Of a stretch of 16,693 nt of DNA, positions 1 through 7,890 are shown piece by piece. The stretch's first letter is position 1, and each line of letters opens with the position of its first letter. The position numbers were made by a program, and so were the translations under genes. The notes beneath the pieces are model-generated. The model saw nothing but the letters and a program-made list of their open reading frames with translations. It ran no database searches and was not told the origin of the DNA. This stretch comes from JBECKQ01 sp040235375 (GTDB lineage Bacteria > Planctomycetota > Phycisphaerae > UBA1845), in contig JBECKQ010000237.1 of NCBI GenBank assembly GCA_040235375.1, positions 1 to 16,693 on the forward strand. Direction: 5' to 3'.

Positions 1-1187
1 GACGGTTCCGCTTCCGCAGCGGGCGGCTTCTCCTCGGGCATGCCCATCAGTCCGCGAACGCGCGGATTCACGACCTTGCCCTCGCGCGTGACAACGCAGC
101 CGGCGGTGATCTCGTCGTTCATGTCGATCGCAAGCTGCCCGTCCTTGCTCAGATGGAGCAGCAACGTGGAGATATTCCGCGAGTACATCTGGCTGGCGTG
201 AAACGCCAGCGTGGAGGGCAGGTCGGTCGGCCCGACGATGGTGACGGCGCTGTCGACCACGGTTTCATCCGCGCGGCTCAGCTCGCAGTTACCGCCGCGC
301 TCGGCGGCCAGATCGACGATCACGGAGCCCGGCCGCATCCCGCGCACCATGTCCGCAGTGACCAGCAGCGGCGACTTCTTTCCGGGAATGGCGGCCGTCG
401 TGATCACGGCGTCACTTTCCGCGACGACGCGGGCCATAAGCTCCCGCTGCTTCTTGAGGAACTCCTCCGACATCTGCCTGGCGTAACCGCCCTTGTCCTC
501 GGCCTTCTCCTTCGGAAGCGGTATTTCAACGAACTTGGCGCCGAGGCTCTCGACCTGCTCCTTGACAACCGGACGCACGTCGTACCCGCTGACGACCGCC
601 CCGAGGCGCTTGGCCGTGGCGATGGCTTGCAGGCCGGCCACTCCCGCGCCGATCACGAACACCCTGGCGGGCGAAATCGTGCCTGCGGCGGTCATCATCA
701 TGGGGAACATCTTGGGCAGCATGGCGGCGGCAACGAGGACGGCCTTGTAGCCGGCAATGTTCGCCATCGAGGACAGGGCGTCCATGCTTTGCGCACGGGT
801 GATCCGGGGGATCAGCTCCATGCTGACACCTGTCAGCGGCCGTTCGGCCAGCTTACGCACCATGACGTGGTCGATCAGCGGATCGAGAAAGGCGATGAGG
901 CAGGCGCCGGGCCTGATCAGGTCCACCTCGTGAGCGCCGGCGGCTTCATTCTGTGTCGGAGCCTGGACTTTCAGGACGACGTCGGCCTCGGCCAGCAGTG
1001 TCCGGGCGTCCGGCTCGAGCGTGGCGCCGGCGGCCTGGTACGCGTCGTCGGGATAGCCGGCCGCAGCGCCTGCGCCGCTCTGAATCGCGACCTGCCAGCC
1101 GGCACCGACGAGCTTCTTGCACGTGTCGGGGATCAGCGCCACGCGTTTTTCCGCGGGGCGGATTTCTGCTGGCACCGCAACTTTCAT
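1..1187 (-). CDS. pntA: NAD(P) transhydrogenase subunit alpha (PntAA-type), 3' end beyond window
   Basis: This is the NAD(H)-binding dI component of proton-translocating transhydrogenase, which moves hydride between NADH and NADP+ using the proton gradient. I translated 395 codons on the minus strand from the ATG at 1185-1187, beginning MKVAVPAEIRPAEKRVALIP, the usual family start. A GAGGA-type ribosome site lies just upstream. Residues 177-185 (FVIGAGVAG) form the GxGxxG dinucleotide fold, followed by the typical SGYDVRP segment. Around residues 287-300 the frame reads GSVIVDLAAERGGNCE, the conserved dI region. The visible protein ends in a Pro/Ala/Glu linker (EEKPPAAEAEP) with no stop before the edge. 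It could therefore end there, as in split PntAA proteins, or continue into a membrane segment. No frameshift was seen. Family assignment is firm; whether it is split or fused is open. Confidence 0.93.
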   Translation of the reverse strand, partial: MKVAVPAEIRPAEKRVALIPDTCKKLVGAGWQVAIQSGAGAAAGYPDDAYQAAGATLEPDARTLLAEADVVLKVQAPTQNEAAGAHEVDLIRPGACLIAFLDPLIDHVMVRKLAERPLTGVSMELIPRITRAQSMDALSSMANIAGYKAVLVAAAMLPKMFPMMMTAAGTISPARVFVIGAGVAGLQAIATAKRLGAVVSGYDVRPVVKEQVESLGAKFVEIPLPKEKAEDKGGYARQMSEEFLKKQRELMARVVAESDAVITTAAIPGKKSPLLVTADMVRGMRPGSVIVDLAAERGGNCELSRADETVVDSAVTIVGPTDLPSTLAFHASQMYSRNISTLLLHLSKDGQLAIDMNDEITAGCVVTREGKVVNPRVRGLMGMPEEKPPAAEAEP

Positions 1188-1587
1188 GGAGTCCTCACCG
1201 GTTTGGTAGAGAGTCGAAACGGCGCAGGGCTGCCTCTCTCCGCATTCGCATGGTCCGGCTCCGCGCACGTGCCGGATGCCCGATGCCCCATCAGAGTGCA
1301 CATGCATGCGGCGGATCATGACACCGGGCCCGCCGGCAGCCGCCGCAATCACACCGCCTGCGCCCCGGCAGTGTGCACGTAAACCGGAGTGTATCGAACG
1401 CCGGATGATACGCAAGTGTGACGACCATCGACAGGGTTTAGCCGTATCACGGGGGTTACGATGTGTCGCACCCTTGACAGGCCCGCGGGCACGAGTATAG
1501 AAGTCCGCGTTCCGCACGGGCTGCGGACTGTTGCGAATGCTGGCGGCCATCCCTTTCCAGGCGGCGGGCACAGTTCAAGAGGCAAAG
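1188..1587. other. Divergent intergenic region between pntA and ABC operon
   Basis: About 400 bases with no convincing gene. Open frames here are short and unlike proteins. The region holds the upstream sequences of two divergent units. A strong promoter for the rightward operon lies at 1474-1501. A short inverted repeat, GTATC (1391-1395) and GATAC (1407-1411), lies about 65 bases upstream of that promoter. I see no clear promoter for the leftward transhydrogenase gene. Confidence 0.6.
1474..1501 (+). promoter_or_regulatory. Sigma70-type promoter of the ABC operon
   Basis: A perfect -35 box TTGACA (1474-1479) and a -10 box TATAGA (1496-1501) are separated by 16 bases. Transcription would start near 1508, about 80 bases before the preferred ATG at 1588. 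This is the best promoter match in the window and the only good one upstream of the six-gene run. If transcription does start near 1508, a TTG at 1531 and an ATG at 1537 could also serve as starts. Confidence 0.7.
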
Positions 1588-2544
1588 ATGATGATCGAGG
1601 TGAAGGATCTCACCAAGCGGTATGGTCCGGTTCTGGCCGTTGACGGCATCTCATTCAATGTGGACGAGGGGGAGATCGTGGGGTTCCTGGGCCCGAACGG
1701 GGCCGGTAAGACCAGCACGATCCGCATTCTAACCTGCTATCACCCGGCAACGTCGGGCATGGCCGCCGTCGGCGGCTATGACGTGTTCACGCAGTCCATG
1801 GAAGTTCGGCGACTGATCGGCTACCTACCGGAGTCCGCGCCGCTCTACCCGGAGATGCGTGTCCGCGAGTACCTGAAGTTCCGCGGCAAGCTTCATGGCC
1901 TGGACCGGGGCGAGCGCGACGCCGCCATCGAGCGGGTCGTCAAGCGCTGCTGGCTGGCGGAGTTCATCGACCGGCCGATCGGCCATCTGTCCAAGGGCAT
2001 GCGGCAGCGCGTGGGCCTGGCCGACGCCCTGCTGTGCGACCCCAAAGTGCTCGTGCTGGACGAGCCCACAATCGGCCTCGACCCGGCGCAGATTCGCGAG
2101 ACGCGAAACCTCATTCGGGAGCTGGGCAAGCGGCACACGATCCTGCTCAGCTCGCACATCCTGTCGGAAGTGGAGCAGACGTGCACCAAGATCATCATCA
2201 TTGCCGCCGGCAAGCTGATCGCCCAGGGGACGCCCGCCGAACTGCGCGAGCAGGTGAGCGCCGAGTCGCGGCTCATCGCCGAGCTGCGCGGGCCCGCGGA
2301 CCAGTTGCGCCACGCGGTGCAACAGGTCGAGGGCGTGGGGCAGGTGGACATGGTGCCGGTGGACGGCTGGCACAGGCTGTCGATCTCGCGCGTCGGCGGC
2401 AGAGACGTCCGGGAGGCGCTGGCCAGGCTGGCGGGCGAAAGAGGATGGGGTCTGCGTGAGCTGCGGCGGGAAGTCGGCTCACTGGAGGATTACTTCGTGA
2501 AGGTTGTGGCGCAGCAGACGGATGCGGAGGCCCGCACGCGTTAG
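1588..2544 (+). CDS. ABC transporter ATP-binding protein, GldA-like
   Basis: This is the ATPase of an ABC-2-type transporter and would power the permease encoded next. At 318 residues it has the Walker A motif GPNGAGKT (35-42), the signature LSKGMRQRVGLA (134-145), Walker B VLVLDEP (154-160) and the switch histidine in LLSSH (190). The Q-loop position reads GYLPESAPLYP, with Glu in place of Gln, as is common in GldA-like ATPases. A further domain of about 100 residues follows the ATPase core. I chose the ATG at 1588 because AAGAGG (1577-1582) is well spaced and the product begins MMIEVKDLTKRYG, like the family. An in-frame TTG at 1531 would add 19 unlikely residues. The permease follows after 41 bases. 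The substrate is unknown. Confidence 0.93.
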   Translation: MMIEVKDLTKRYGPVLAVDGISFNVDEGEIVGFLGPNGAGKTSTIRILTCYHPATSGMAAVGGYDVFTQSMEVRRLIGYLPESAPLYPEMRVREYLKFRGKLHGLDRGERDAAIERVVKRCWLAEFIDRPIGHLSKGMRQRVGLADALLCDPKVLVLDEPTIGLDPAQIRETRNLIRELGKRHTILLSSHILSEVEQTCTKIIIIAAGKLIAQGTPAELREQVSAESRLIAELRGPADQLRHAVQQVEGVGQVDMVPVDGWHRLSISRVGGRDVREALARLAGERGWGLRELRREVGSLEDYFVKVVAQQTDAEARTR

Positions 2545-2585
2545 CGTCAGCGGCGAACCAGGGGCTTCTGTAAGGAGCGCATGGC

Positions 2586-3302
2586 ATGCGAAATGTGATT
2601 CCGGTGACGGAGAGAGAGCTGAATGGCTACTTCTACTCACCGATCGCCTACGGGGTGCTGACGATCTTTCTCCTCGTGTGCGGCATTTTCTTCCTGGCAA
2701 CGTCGTTCACGCCCGGCGGTGAGGCGTCGATCCGCGAATTGCAGCGGCTGATGCCGATCATCCTCGTGGTGTTCCTGCCGATCGTGACCATGCGGCTGTT
2801 GAGCGAGGAATACCGCAGCGGCACGATCGAGACACTCATGACGGCGCCGATCAGCGAAGGCGAGATCATCCTGGGCAAATACGTCGGGGCGTTCGTGTTC
2901 TACCTGGCGATGCTGGGGGGCACGCTTCTGTACGTGGCCCTGATGGCGATCTTCGGCAACGTCGATGTCGGCCTGCTCGTTGCCCAGTACCTCGGTCTTG
3001 TTCTGCTGGGGGGCCTGTACTTGGCCGTCGGGCTGTTCTTCAGCGTGTGCACGAAGAACCAGATCCTTGCGGCCGTCGCCGCCGTCGCGGTGCTGGTGAT
3101 CTTCACGTTCCTTGCCGACTGGCTGGCCACGCGGTGCGAAGGCGTACTGAAGCTGCTGCTGCACCACCTGTCGATCAGCGAGCATTTCTCCGTGTTCTCT
3201 CGTGGGCTGATCGACATCGACCCGCTGATCTTCTTCATCACCACGAGCGGCCTGTTTCTGTTCTTCGCGGCTAAAGTGCTGGAGTCGAGACGATGGCGGT
3301 AA
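2586..3302 (+). CDS. ABC-2-type permease, GldF-like
   Basis: This is the membrane subunit paired with the preceding ATPase. It has 238 residues and about six hydrophobic spans, near residues 17-38, 53-73, 100-126, 131-155, 160-187 and 213-230. After the second span it has the family motif RLLSEEYRSGTIETLMTAPI, a cytoplasmic coupling segment typical of GldF/NosY-like permeases. The start at 2586 is supported by AAGGAG (2572-2577). An ATG at 2581 in another frame runs only five codons. The stop overlaps the next start by ten bases (3293-3302), implying coupled translation. No periplasmic domain is present, which fits a system whose outside parts are the next two proteins. Confidence 0.9.
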   Translation: MRNVIPVTERELNGYFYSPIAYGVLTIFLLVCGIFFLATSFTPGGEASIRELQRLMPIILVVFLPIVTMRLLSEEYRSGTIETLMTAPISEGEIILGKYVGAFVFYLAMLGGTLLYVALMAIFGNVDVGLLVAQYLGLVLLGGLYLAVGLFFSVCTKNQILAAVAAVAVLVIFTFLADWLATRCEGVLKLLLHHLSISEHFSVFSRGLIDIDPLIFFITTSGLFLFFAAKVLESRRWR

Positions 3303-5425
3303 GCGGCAAAAGAAAGTCAAGCGGCTCCTCGTTTGTGATCGGGCTGAACGTCGTGCTGATGATCGTCCTGGCGGTCGCGCTCGTCGCCGGCGTGCAGTGG
3401 ATCGCGTACGCGTACAGCTCCACCGCGACGCGGTTCGACCTGACCGGTACCGGGATCAACAGCCTGACCGAGCCGACGGTGAAGGCCGTCGAGAGCCTCA
3501 ACAAGCCGGTCACGCTCACCAGTCTGTACTACAAGACGGACCTGGAGACCGAGGACCAGAAGAGATACCGCTCGACGGTCGAGGACCTGCTCGAGCTCTA
3601 CCGGGCGACAAACCGGGGTGAGATCACGGTCCAGTATGTCAACCCCCTTCAAGACCACGAGGCCGAGAAGAAGCTCTTCCAGACCCTCGGCGACATGAAG
3701 AAGTTCAAGGAAGAGGCGGCCAGTCACCGCGAAGTGGTCGACACGTTCCGCAACGAGATGGCCACGCGCATCAACGATTTGCTTACCTCCGAGAGCGCGC
3801 AGCTCGACGCTATCACGCCCACCGGCGAGCGCGAATCGCAGCTCGTCGGGCAGGTTAAGCTCTACTACTCGCGAATCCGCGACGAGATCGAGAGGTCGGT
3901 CCTGGCGGTGGAGGACGCCGTTTCGTCCGAGACACCGGCCTACAGCGCGGCGAAGGGCACCATCCAGCAGACCTACACCGGCGTTCAAAACCTGCTGAAC
4001 AGCGTGGCCGAAGTGGGCACGCAGGTGTCGAGCGTCCCGGGCCAGTTCTCGGCCCCCGCGGAGTCGTTCTTTGTCAGCGCCCAGAGCCGCTATGCCGACA
4101 TTCTGAAGGCCATCGAAGAACAACTCGCCAAGATCCAGGAGCTTCGGCCGCTCGACTTCGACAACCTGGTGCGCGGCCTGCGCGACGAGACCGGCAACGC
4201 CATACTGGTACGAACGGCGGACGACGCGAAGGTGGTGGACTTCCAATCGATCTGGCCGCCGATCGATCCGAGCAAGCCGAATCCTGGCTTCGCCGAAAGG
4301 CGGTTCCTCGGCGAGCAGAAGCTGACGTCTACGATCCTCGATCTTACAACGGAGCGAAAGCCTCTCGTCGTCTTCACTAGATTCGGCGGTCCGCCGCTCT
4401 TCGCCGCCAATCCGATGGGCGGCCAGCGCCAGGCGGGGCCCTACCGGCAGATGCGCGAGCAGCTCGAGGACGCCAACTTCGACACGATCGAGTGGGACTT
4501 GTCGGTGGAGGACGATCCGCCCAAGCCGAATCCTCCGGCGCTGCGGACCATCTACGTCGTCCTGAGGCCTGAAACACAGCCGTCCCGAATGGGGCGACCC
4601 CCCGCGACAGTGACGCCGGAGAAGCTCGAAGCCCTCAAGAAGGCCCTCGGCGACGACCCGCACGCGCTGTTCCTTACCGGCTTCGTGCCCGGCATGATGG
4701 GGGCGACGCCGTACGAATACGCCGACTATCTCCGGACGAACTGGGGAATCGACGCCGAATGCCGGCGGGTTCTCCTCCGCGTGGAGGAGGTGTCGCTGGG
4801 CAAGTTCCGGTTCCTGGCCGGCCCGCTCGTCGTCGACAACGCGACCTTCTCCAACCAGCCGATCGTCAAGCAACTGGGCCAGACCCAGTGCCGGTTCCCA
4901 CTCGTGGCGCCGCTCGGCAAGGCGGACGTGACGATCGACGGACTGACGCGCGACAAGCTCGCCTGGGTGCCGGAAAGCGACAGCGTCTGGAGCGTCGGCG
5001 ATTTGAATTTTTACGCGCGGCAGCGGACCAACGACTTCATTGTCAAGGCGGAAAACGACTACACCGGCGACTTCACGATCGCCATGACCGCGGAGAAGGA
5101 CAAGGGCAAGGCCAAGATCGTGGTGATCAGCTCGACGGGATTCGCCACGGACGAGGTCGCCCTGGAGCCCGAGATGGTCCTCACCGGCCAGGGTCTCATG
5201 CTGCGGCAGCGCAACCCCGGGAACGTGGCGATGTTCATCAACTCGCTGCACTGGCTCAACGACAATACCGACCTGATGAACCTCGGTACGCCGGTCGACG
5301 TGGCGACACTCAACATTAACAAGGACTCTGCACAGATGACGTTCGTACAGGCGCTCGTCGTGGCCATCTGGCCCGGACTCGCGCTCTGTGGCGGGCTGGC
5401 GATGTGGTGGGTACGGCGGAGGTAG
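3293..5425 (+). CDS. GldG-like ABC auxiliary protein with long helical insert
   Basis: This 710-residue protein belongs to the ABC auxiliary / GldG family (ABC_transp_aux type), an extracytoplasmic partner of GldA/GldF-like transporters. A membrane anchor lies at residues 14-40. The family start pattern follows: RFDLTGTGINSLTEPTV (48-64), then KPVTLTSLYY and ITVQYVNPLQD (111-121). From about 133 to 300 there is a helical, charged segment that looks like an insertion. The fold resumes with EQKLTSTILDLT (341-352), a family hallmark. The region where GldG proteins usually carry Gly-His-Gly-Glu reads FTRFGGPP instead. A second span lies at the C-terminus and ends WWVRRR. It overlaps the permease gene by ten bases and is followed after seven bases by the DUF4340 gene. 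Confidence 0.88.
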   Translation: MAVSGKRKSSGSSFVIGLNVVLMIVLAVALVAGVQWIAYAYSSTATRFDLTGTGINSLTEPTVKAVESLNKPVTLTSLYYKTDLETEDQKRYRSTVEDLLELYRATNRGEITVQYVNPLQDHEAEKKLFQTLGDMKKFKEEAASHREVVDTFRNEMATRINDLLTSESAQLDAITPTGERESQLVGQVKLYYSRIRDEIERSVLAVEDAVSSETPAYSAAKGTIQQTYTGVQNLLNSVAEVGTQVSSVPGQFSAPAESFFVSAQSRYADILKAIEEQLAKIQELRPLDFDNLVRGLRDETGNAILVRTADDAKVVDFQSIWPPIDPSKPNPGFAERRFLGEQKLTSTILDLTTERKPLVVFTRFGGPPLFAANPMGGQRQAGPYRQMREQLEDANFDTIEWDLSVEDDPPKPNPPALRTIYVVLRPETQPSRMGRPPATVTPEKLEALKKALGDDPHALFLTGFVPGMMGATPYEYADYLRTNWGIDAECRRVLLRVEEVSLGKFRFLAGPLVVDNATFSNQPIVKQLGQTQCRFPLVAPLGKADVTIDGLTRDKLAWVPESDSVWSVGDLNFYARQRTNDFIVKAENDYTGDFTIAMTAEKDKGKAKIVVISSTGFATDEVALEPEMVLTGQGLMLRQRNPGNVAMFINSLHWLNDNTDLMNLGTPVDVATLNINKDSAQMTFVQALVVAIWPGLALCGGLAMWWVRRR

Positions 5426-5432
5426 CTCGAAG

Positions 5433-7856
5433 ATGAACTTCAGGACGACGGTGATCCTCTTGGTGCTGGTGGTCGCTGTGGGCGTGACGATCTACGTCCT
5501 CCACGAAACCGCGCCGCCGCCAAAGCCGACCGTGGATATGTTTCCGGCGCCGACGCCTGCCGCCACGCAGAAGCTGATCGACGAGAAGTTCGGCGAGGCA
5601 AAGGAGATCGTGGTGCAGGTGCCCGAACAGCCGAAGTGGCGGTTCGTGCGGGCGGAGAAGAAAGAGAACGAGCCGTCGGCCGGCTGGCAAATCGTCGAGC
5701 CGTTCGAGGGCCAGGCGCAGCGCTGGCAGGTGGATCGCATCGGCCGGCGGCTGACCGACGCAACCTACACGGTCAAGTACAAGCCGGACGAGTCGGGCAT
5801 GACCGCCGCCCAGGCCGGGCTCGAACCGCCGCGCGCCACGGTCACGTTGACCAACGAGGAAGGCAAGAGCGTGACGGTGCAGATCGGCCGAAACGAAGGC
5901 CAGGGCGAAACGCTGGTCAGCGTCGGCGAATCACCCGAGATCTACCAGGTCAAGCCATCCCTGAAGGACCTGCTGCGCAACAAGGCGCTCGATTACCTCG
6001 ACCTGCAGTTGTTCGACGTCAAGCCGACCGACATCGTTCGCATGCAAATCACAAGCCAGCCGGAAAACGGCGAGGCTGCGACGTACGAACTGGTAAAGGA
6101 CGCCGGCCAGTGGCAGTTCGACCAGCCGTCGCAGGCGAAGGCCATCGGGGACAAGATCCGCGACCTGTGCAGCGCGTTCAGCACGCTGCGCGCCGCCTCC
6201 TGGGAGACGCAGGACGCGAAGGATCTGGAAGTCTTCGGGCTCCAACCGGCCGCCCTGACCGTCACGGTAACCGCGGAGGAGACTCCCAAGGAAGTGCCGA
6301 AGATGACCGAGGAGGGCGACAAGGGCGATCAGAAGAAGGAAGAGACGCCGGCCCCGGTCATGCGCGAACTCACCGTGCACTTCTCGGCCACGCACCCGCT
6401 CGGCGATGACGGTAAGGTCTACGTTCGGCGCGACGATGATCAGCTCGTCGGCACCGTCCTGAATACGATTGCGGACAAGTTCCAACCCAACCTGAAGGAG
6501 TGGCGCAACAACGCGATCGTGGAGAAGGACCCGACGACGGCACGCGAAGTCGAGGTGACCACTGACGGGCAAAGCGTTACGCTCGAGCGCAGCGGCCTGG
6601 ACTGGAACTTCGCGGACGGGCGGCCCGCCGATCGCAAGTCGGTCGATCTGCTTCTGCAAACGATCAAGTCGGTCGAGGCCGTGGGGTTCGACAGCGGCGT
6701 CGAGAGCAATCCGGCCAAGTTCGGTCTCGACAACCCGCAGGGTACGATCGTCCTGACTTACGACGACGGCACAAAGGTGCCCATCGCCATCGGCGGCTAC
6801 ACCGACTCGGTCACCAAGCGACTCGTGTACGCCCGCACGGACGAGCAGGACACCGTCGCCAAGATACGCGTGGAAGAGGTCAAGAAGCTCCTGCTCAAGC
6901 CATCGGACTTCCGCGACCGAACCGTCGTCAATGTGCCGGCGGATCGTCTCCAGCAGCTCAAGATCCGGCGTCCCGGCCCCCCGGGCGTGGGCGAAGAGGG
7001 AACGCAGCAGAAGCTGACGCTGGTGAACGAGAACGACGCGTGGCACTTGACCGAACCGGTCATGGCCCTAGCCGACGAAAAGCAGGTCGACAAGCTGACG
7101 AAGTCGCTGAGCGATCTGGTCGCGCAGAAGGCGATCGACGCCGGCGGCGATCTGTCCCAGTACGGGCTCGATCACCCGGATGTCGAGCTGACGTATACGT
7201 TCCTGCCGCCGACGGCCTACCGGATAGAGCCGGCGGAGGCGACAACGCAGCCAGCCACGCAACCGTCGTCGCAACCCGTCAAGATGGTGCCGAAGCCATA
7301 CCAGCCGCCGGCCGAGTCGTACACGCTCGACATGGCCCGCAAGGACGGCAAGACGTATGTCATCAAATCCGAGCAGCCCAACATCGTCTACGTGCTCGGC
7401 AGCGGTGTGTATGACGACGTGACCGCTGAATTCCGCGATACCGACCTCTTCACGTTTGAGGCGCCGAAGGTGACCGGCTTCACGCTGGTCGAGGACGGCG
7501 TCGAGCACGGCTTCAAGAAGACGGACAAGGGTTGGGAGTATTCACGCGAGCCGGACCTGCCAATCGACGCGAAGAAAGTCACGAACTACCTTTTGCAGGT
7601 CGACAACCTTGCCGCGACGCGATACGTTGTGAACGAGGGCGCCGATTTGGCGCATTACGGTCTGGACGCGCCGCAGTACAGCCTCACAGTCGAAGTGAAG
7701 GACAAGACGCTCCCCGGCCTGCTCGTGTCGTCACAGGAGGCGCCGGGAGGCGGCCGATACGCGATGCTCGAAGGCTCGTCGGCCGTGTTCGTGCTGCCGG
7801 CCGATGCGATCAACCGCATCCAGATCAAGATCGCGGAATTCGAGGAGCCGGAGTGA
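5433..7856 (+). CDS. DUF4340 repeat protein, membrane-anchored
   Basis: This 807-residue protein has one N-terminal membrane span (residues 6-23, VILLVLVVAVGVTIYVLH) and a large extracytoplasmic region of DUF4340 type, a domain often encoded next to GldG-like genes. I see five internal repeats. Each begins with a Trp motif (W85, W227, W391, W537, W701) and ends about 60-80 residues later in a [YF]GLxxP-like element (AGLEPP, FGLQPA, FGLDNP, YGLDHP, YGLDAP). A charged Lys/Glu linker sits near residues 285-310 and a Thr-Gln-Pro-rich linker near 605-625. The ATG at 5433 is preferred: GGCGGAGG (5416-5422) precedes it and the product then starts MNFRTTVILL. An upstream in-frame start would overlap the previous gene. 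The molecular role is unknown. Confidence 0.9.
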   Translation: MNFRTTVILLVLVVAVGVTIYVLHETAPPPKPTVDMFPAPTPAATQKLIDEKFGEAKEIVVQVPEQPKWRFVRAEKKENEPSAGWQIVEPFEGQAQRWQVDRIGRRLTDATYTVKYKPDESGMTAAQAGLEPPRATVTLTNEEGKSVTVQIGRNEGQGETLVSVGESPEIYQVKPSLKDLLRNKALDYLDLQLFDVKPTDIVRMQITSQPENGEAATYELVKDAGQWQFDQPSQAKAIGDKIRDLCSAFSTLRAASWETQDAKDLEVFGLQPAALTVTVTAEETPKEVPKMTEEGDKGDQKKEETPAPVMRELTVHFSATHPLGDDGKVYVRRDDDQLVGTVLNTIADKFQPNLKEWRNNAIVEKDPTTAREVEVTTDGQSVTLERSGLDWNFADGRPADRKSVDLLLQTIKSVEAVGFDSGVESNPAKFGLDNPQGTIVLTYDDGTKVPIAIGGYTDSVTKRLVYARTDEQDTVAKIRVEEVKKLLLKPSDFRDRTVVNVPADRLQQLKIRRPGPPGVGEEGTQQKLTLVNENDAWHLTEPVMALADEKQVDKLTKSLSDLVAQKAIDAGGDLSQYGLDHPDVELTYTFLPPTAYRIEPAEATTQPATQPSSQPVKMVPKPYQPPAESYTLDMARKDGKTYVIKSEQPNIVYVLGSGVYDDVTAEFRDTDLFTFEAPKVTGFTLVEDGVEHGFKKTDKGWEYSREPDLPIDAKKVTNYLLQVDNLAATRYVVNEGADLAHYGLDAPQYSLTVEVKDKTLPGLLVSSQEAPGGGRYAMLEGSSAVFVLPADAINRIQIKIAEFEEPE

Positions 7857-7890
7857 TTGCCCTCGCCGGTCCCGACGAAGGCGCAGATGA

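Noticed and set aside
153..1382. Plus-strand open frame of 409 codons over the transhydrogenase gene
   Set aside because: The minus strand encodes a clear transhydrogenase alpha subunit with the GxGxxG fold. The plus-strand product has no recognisable features.
3317..5251. Long open frame of 644 codons antisense to the GldG-like gene
   Set aside because: Rich in Arg, His, Leu and Val with no domain pattern. It mirrors the codon bias of the well-supported plus-strand gene in GC-rich DNA.
5931..7046. Open frame of 371 codons antisense to the DUF4340 gene
   Set aside because: Low-complexity Arg/Leu/Val composition, no motifs, no ribosome site. It is a shadow of the repeat protein.
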